From Shimazuella alba (GTDB taxonomy: Bacteria > Bacillota > Bacilli > Thermoactinomycetales > Thermoactinomycetaceae), in contig NZ_WUUL01000002.1 in the NCBI RefSeq assembly GCF_009831235.1, positions 62,001 to 126,000 on the forward strand: DNA of 64,000 nt. The letters run 5' to 3'. The notes under the pieces were generated by a model, which saw nothing but the letters and a program-made list of their open reading frames with translations, was not told where the DNA came from and ran no database searches. Every line of letters begins with the position of its first letter. Position 1 is the first letter of the stretch. Positions 60,762 through 64,000 of the stretch are shown in pieces. Position numbers and translations under genes: made by a program.

Positions 60762-61061
60762 CCAATCCTCGCTCCATTCAGCTACATCATCAGATATACA
60801 TTTTGATTCATATATGAGAATATGTTATATGACGATAAACTAGAGTGTAATAGGTATCTTATCACATATTGGACAAATATATCGACTGACATGCCGAAAC
60901 AAGGCTAACTTTGGGGTTTTTAGACCCAGTTTACATCTGAAAAAAACAAAGTAACACGTGTCTATTGTGTTACACAGAAGGAATTATTATATAAAATCAC
61001 AAAACCTATTTAGATAAAGTATATTATTCGTGGTTTTTCTACATCAAAAGGAGTGTTCCCC
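60762..61061. promoter_or_regulatory. Intergenic region with palindrome between hprK and the sortase gene
   Basis: Divergent promoters are expected here. GTAACAC (60951-60957) and GTGTTAC (60967-60973) form an inverted repeat about 90 bases before the sortase start. No gene. Confidence 0.5.
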
Positions 61062-61682
61062 TTGATTCGGAAATTCGCTTGGGTCATTATTATTATCGGT
61101 TTATTTCTCATCTTATTTAATGGTTTTCAATGGTGGGATCAATTGAGGAGATCTGTTTATGATCCAATTGCCTCCAAAAAAGTAGCATCGAACTGGGATG
61201 ATCGCAAAGCCCAAGCTGCTTTAACAGAAGGTGTTCCTACTAAAAATGCCAATTTAAAAGTAAGTGGGCAGATGGGTGAACTGGTAATCCCTCGAATGGG
61301 AGCTATACTTCCTATCGTTCATGGAACAGACGATAATTCCCTAAAAAAAGGCATCGGTCACTATATCGGCTACGGTACTGTTAACCCAGGAGAAACTGGG
61401 CATGTAGTGTTATCCGGGCACCGAGATACTGTACTACGAGGCGCAGGTAAACTAAAACTCGGAGACCGTTTATATGTGAAATTCGAAGGAAATATATACA
61501 CCTACCAGATTCGGAAAACATGGGTTACAAAAGCCGATGACCGCACTGTTATTGTCCCGATCGCAAAACCCGTCCTGACACTAACAACTTGTTATCCGTT
61601 TGATTTCATTGGAAGCGCACCAGATCGGTACATTATTCGAGCAGAATTAATCGAAGTGAAGAAAGATAATGGAGAAGTTTAA
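61062..61682 (+). CDS. Class D sortase
   Basis: A membrane-anchored transpeptidase. The TTG at 61062, eight bases after AAAAGGAG, gives 206 residues with the N-terminal anchor FAWVIIIIGLFLILFNGF. Catalytic His in VVLSGHRDTVL (about residue 122), Cys in LTLTTCYPFDFIGSAPDRYII (about 182) and Arg nine residues later. The TLTTCYPF version fits class D. No substrate with an LPxTA-like sorting signal is seen nearby. In Bacilli such sortases act in spore or sporangium envelope formation. Confidence 0.9.
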   Translation: MIRKFAWVIIIIGLFLILFNGFQWWDQLRRSVYDPIASKKVASNWDDRKAQAALTEGVPTKNANLKVSGQMGELVIPRMGAILPIVHGTDDNSLKKGIGHYIGYGTVNPGETGHVVLSGHRDTVLRGAGKLKLGDRLYVKFEGNIYTYQIRKTWVTKADDRTVIVPIAKPVLTLTTCYPFDFIGSAPDRYIIRAELIEVKKDNGEV

Positions 61683-61741
61683 TTTTATTCCTATAACAAA
61701 CAAAAAATAAAGTTAGTCTACCTATTGTGCCATATCATGAA

Positions 61742-61867
61742 GGCCACCGTACATGCCCATCAAGCTAAGAAAGCAAGATAAATATCCCCATAACAAAAAC
61801 AACAACTTCTTATTTTTTGTGTTTAGTCGTTTGCCAACTGCTTAGCTTGATGGCTATGGAGGTCACC
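61742..61867. mobile_element. IS231-type MITE (copy 2)
   Basis: A 126-base element. The left end GGCCACCGTACATGCCCATC-AAGCTAAG (61742-61769) and the right end, on the other strand GGTGACCTCCATAGCCATC-AAGCTAAG (61867-61841), are imperfect inverted repeats. The sequence inside, TTGCCAACTGCTTAGCTTGATGG, matches the right end of copy 1 at 11753-11886. No gene inside. Confidence 0.65.
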
Positions 61868-62037
61868 TTACCAGGGCATGACCTACCTGTACGTTTATTA
61901 CTGTATTATCTTTTAAATTGACTTTGAATTTGACAAACCATCTCAGACAAGATCTATTGTACACATGAATCTACGAAATGGATGTGAAAATGCTGTACAG
62001 TTCTTTAAAAGCAAAATGAATCCTGTCAGCAATTTAT

Positions 62038-62484
62038 ATGAAAAAAATTAATATTATTGCTATCATAGTATTCATTGGTATGCTTCTGACAACATGTAGT
62101 ATTCCTGGTCTGTATGGTAGATGGTCTTTGGAGTCCTATCAATCCGGTTGTCCTCAAGAGATTATCATAAGTAAAGAACGGTATAACTCAGGTATAACAA
62201 TGGCAGAACGTATGAATGCGACTCTGACCACCTTTGATGCAAACCGACAAGTGATAGATTCTCCTACATATAGTATGGAACACTTAGATGGGGATTTATA
62301 CGGTTTTAACCCAGGTTCTTATAGCAGTATCACTGGATTCGTTCCAAAGTATATGAAAGTAAACTTGACATTTGAAGGTCGTAAACTCCTATTCAAAAAA
62401 GTGGATGATAAAAAAGAATGTAAATATAAGTTGGAAGCTGATTATCAGCTTATCGGAAAAGAGTTATTTGGGGATTTATATTAA
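62038..62484 (+). CDS. Putative lipoprotein (148 aa)
   Basis: MKKINIIAIIVFIGMLLTTC is a short lipoprotein signal with the lipobox LTTC; Thr before Cys is unusual. The rest, with LYGRWSLESYQSGCPQEIII and VNLTFEGRKLLFKKVDDK, looks like a small beta-rich extracytoplasmic domain. No ribosome site is clear, and no family recognised. Attachment by Lgt, encoded nearby, would be expected. Confidence 0.6.
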   Translation: MKKINIIAIIVFIGMLLTTCSIPGLYGRWSLESYQSGCPQEIIISKERYNSGITMAERMNATLTTFDANRQVIDSPTYSMEHLDGDLYGFNPGSYSSITGFVPKYMKVNLTFEGRKLLFKKVDDKKECKYKLEADYQLIGKELFGDLY

Positions 62485-62509
62485 GCGAAAAGAAACAGCT
62501 GACTCTATT

Positions 62510-63031
62510 TTATCCATTCATTTTCCTATACCATTCTAAAGCTTGTCGTTCTATTACCTTTACCAGTGGATCTTTATGTTTCCCATAAGACTTGCTATCA
62601 AAAGGAAAAGAACGGGATAACCTCTCTTTAAAATCCCCATACATTTTTGCTATATCTCCATGCGTACGCAAATAATCTCGAAATGCGAGATGACGCACTA
62701 TATCTGGACTACCTATTTCAAATATATGGACGTGGTGTGTTCGATTGTCTCCACCTTTTTGAAAATAACGGCGCTTATCTATCCCGTTTTCTCCTTTTGG
62801 TTTATACCCTATAGCGATCATCTGAGCATGATACGTAATAATTAGATTGATATCATGAACTTCAATCATCATATCAATAATAGGTTTTGCCTGTAGTCCT
62901 TTTACAGCAGTACTGCCAATATGGTGAATCTTTTGAATCTGTGAACCAAAAACATTTTGAAGCTGAACAGCTTCTTCTTCAAACTTCGTAATCCATTGAT
63001 CGTTGTATGGTTGTACCTCAACTTTCCTCAC
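62510..63031 (-). CDS. GrpB-family protein (nucleotidyltransferase-like, UPF0157)
   Basis: A 173-residue protein with the GrpB pattern: VEVQPYNDQWITKFEEEAVQL, IQKIHHIGSTAVKGLQAKPIIDMMIEV (about 35-60, with the Gly-Ser and Asp-x-Asp-like positions) and HHVHIFEIGSPDIVRHLAFRDYLRTH. GTG start. Members resemble minimal nucleotidyltransferases, mostly without assigned substrate. Confidence 0.88.
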   Translation of the reverse strand: MRKVEVQPYNDQWITKFEEEAVQLQNVFGSQIQKIHHIGSTAVKGLQAKPIIDMMIEVHDINLIITYHAQMIAIGYKPKGENGIDKRRYFQKGGDNRTHHVHIFEIGSPDIVRHLAFRDYLRTHGDIAKMYGDFKERLSRSFPFDSKSYGKHKDPLVKVIERQALEWYRKMNG

Positions 63032-63050
63032 TCTTTTACTCCCTTATCTA

Positions 63051-63923
63051 TTAGCTAGGTTCCACATGAATATGAACATCATATATGTCATATGTTTCAA
63101 TCAATTCATTTTCTACTTCTGTTGATATATCATGAGCATCATGAATAGCTAAATTGCCATTTACACAAAGTACGATATCAACAACCGCGTTATTTCCATA
63201 GTTTCTAGCCTTTATTTCCTTGACATCTGTTACACCATCTACGTTTAAAATGGTTGCTTTATACTCTTCTATAAGTGTTTCATCATAACCATCCATCAGA
63301 TGATGGCTTGTTTCTCGGAAAATACTCCAAGCTGTTTTACAAATCAATGCACCTACTCCAATTGCTGTAACTGTATCTAACCATGGTAAGTGAAATTGAG
63401 AACATACAATTCCAATAACTGTTCCTACACTCACATACGCATCCGATAAATTATCTTTTGCCGCTGCCATCACAGCTTGACTTTTTGTCTTATCTGCCAA
63501 ACTTTTGTTATAGCGATAGACAACATACATTACTACAGCACAAAATATCCCCACCCATGCTGCTAATAAACTAGGCGCTGTTTCTTTCCCGTCTATTATA
63601 GAACTTACACCTGTATACAATACTTGAACTCCAACTGACATCATGATGAAAGATGCCATCAAAGAAGAAACTGTTTCTGCTTTCCAATGTCCATATGGAT
63701 GGTCGTCATCTGCCGGTTTTTGTGATAAGCGAAGTCCAATTAATACTGCTACCGACGCGATAATATCTGTTGCATTATTTAGACCGTCTGCTCGAAGAGC
63801 TTCGGAATTTGCCAAATAGCCAACACTCCATTTAAAGGCAGATAAAAAAAGATAAGCGATAATACTGATAATTGCGCCCTTTTCACTTTTTTTCAAATCA
63901 TCGTAGCGCTTTTGCTCCATCTT
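63051..63923 (-). CDS. Cation diffusion facilitator transporter
   Basis: From the ATG at 63923 (GAGGGAGATGGTAAG upstream) it has 290 residues. Six membrane segments and a cytoplasmic C-terminal domain. Metal-site residues are in ALRADGLNNATDIIASVAVLIG (about 37-58), DDDHPYGHWKAETVSSLMASFIM (about 70) and MAAAKDNLSDAYVSVG (about 150). The end VHIHVEP is the usual C-terminal metal-binding strand. Exports Zn, Mn or Fe in exchange for protons; the exact metal is open. Confidence 0.94.
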   Translation of the reverse strand, partial: KMEQKRYDDLKKSEKGAIISIIAYLFLSAFKWSVGYLANSEALRADGLNNATDIIASVAVLIGLRLSQKPADDDHPYGHWKAETVSSLMASFIMMSVGVQVLYTGVSSIIDGKETAPSLLAAWVGIFCAVVMYVVYRYNKSLADKTKSQAVMAAAKDNLSDAYVSVGTVIGIVCSQFHLPWLDTVTAIGVGALICKTAWSIFRETSHHLMDGYDETLIEEYKATILNVDGVTDVKEIKARNYGNNAVVDIVLCVNGNLAIHDAHDISTEVENELIETYDIYDVHIHVEPS

Positions 63924-64000
63924 ACCATCTCCCTCTCTCACCCAAATGCTATCCCATTCTAACAGCCAACTCTTGTGTGAGTCTAGAGAAACGTTTTTTT

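Noticed and set aside
1-64000. CRISPR arrays, tRNA or rRNA genes
   Set aside because: No regularly spaced direct repeats and no tRNA- or rRNA-like sequence were recognised by eye.

Overview
The window looks like the chromosome of a low-GC, endospore-forming Gram-positive bacterium of the order Bacillales. Signs are strong AGGAGG-type ribosome binding sites with frequent GTG and TTG starts, a T-box leader in front of proBA, HPr kinase (hprK) followed by lgt, a HisZ-dependent histidine operon, three CotF-like spore coat genes and a class D sortase. The family Thermoactinomycetaceae would fit, but that is inference and no rRNA is present to settle it.

Layout. 0-7 kb: end of a quinone-reductase gene, an HxlR regulator, a thioredoxin-like gene, a YvcD-like TPR gene, prs, a methyltransferase and a beta-lactamase-fold/TetR pair. 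7-12 kb: argC-argJ-argB-argD on the minus strand behind an ARG box. 12-27 kb: an accessory region with a decayed IS231-like element, a DinB protein, a PadR/DUF1048/ABC-transporter cluster, a truncated serine hydrolase, debris of a two-component system and an IS5-family element. 27.7-34.1 kb: the complete, tightly overlapping hisZ-G-D-B-H-A-F-IE operon (minus strand). 34-53 kb: a second accessory region with a TetR/hydrolase pair, a deoxyribosyltransferase-Nudix fusion, a CotF/glutamate-synthase-like sporulation cluster, an RNPP-type regulator locus with tiny peptide genes, and a second PadR/DUF1048/serine-hydrolase locus. 53.7-64 kb: pyrD, T-box-proB-proA, a YvoF-like acetyltransferase, lgt, hprK, sortase, a lipoprotein, a GrpB-like gene and a cation diffusion facilitator.

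Core genes. In Bacillus subtilis hprK-lgt-ppaX-yvoF-hisZGDBHAFI-yvcD-trxB form one run. Here the same order and strand survive (hprK, lgt, yvoF-like, his operon, yvcD-like), but two accessory blocks of about 24 kb each split it. The biosynthetic genes fit together: prs makes PRPP for hisG and for pyrimidine synthesis (pyrD), argCJBD supplies ornithine for arginine, and proBA supplies proline under tRNA control.

Most unusual locus. At 45.9-48.4 kb an XRE-TPR regulator of the RNPP quorum-sensing type is followed 1 nt later by a 12-codon ORF. A second, 19-codon ORF with the same MYGGGA-DP start follows a duplicated scrap of the regulator's 3' end. A divergent operon of three small unknown proteins faces the regulator, and a fragment of its third gene recurs at 52.2 kb. 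This may be an undescribed leaderless peptide-signalling cassette that was duplicated and partly lost.

Mobile DNA is mostly decayed: three transposase-less IS200/IS605-like ends carrying the hairpin that forms the 3' end of omegaRNA in TnpB elements, two IS231-type MITEs with a wrecked parent element, and one IS5/IS427-like copy with frameshifts.
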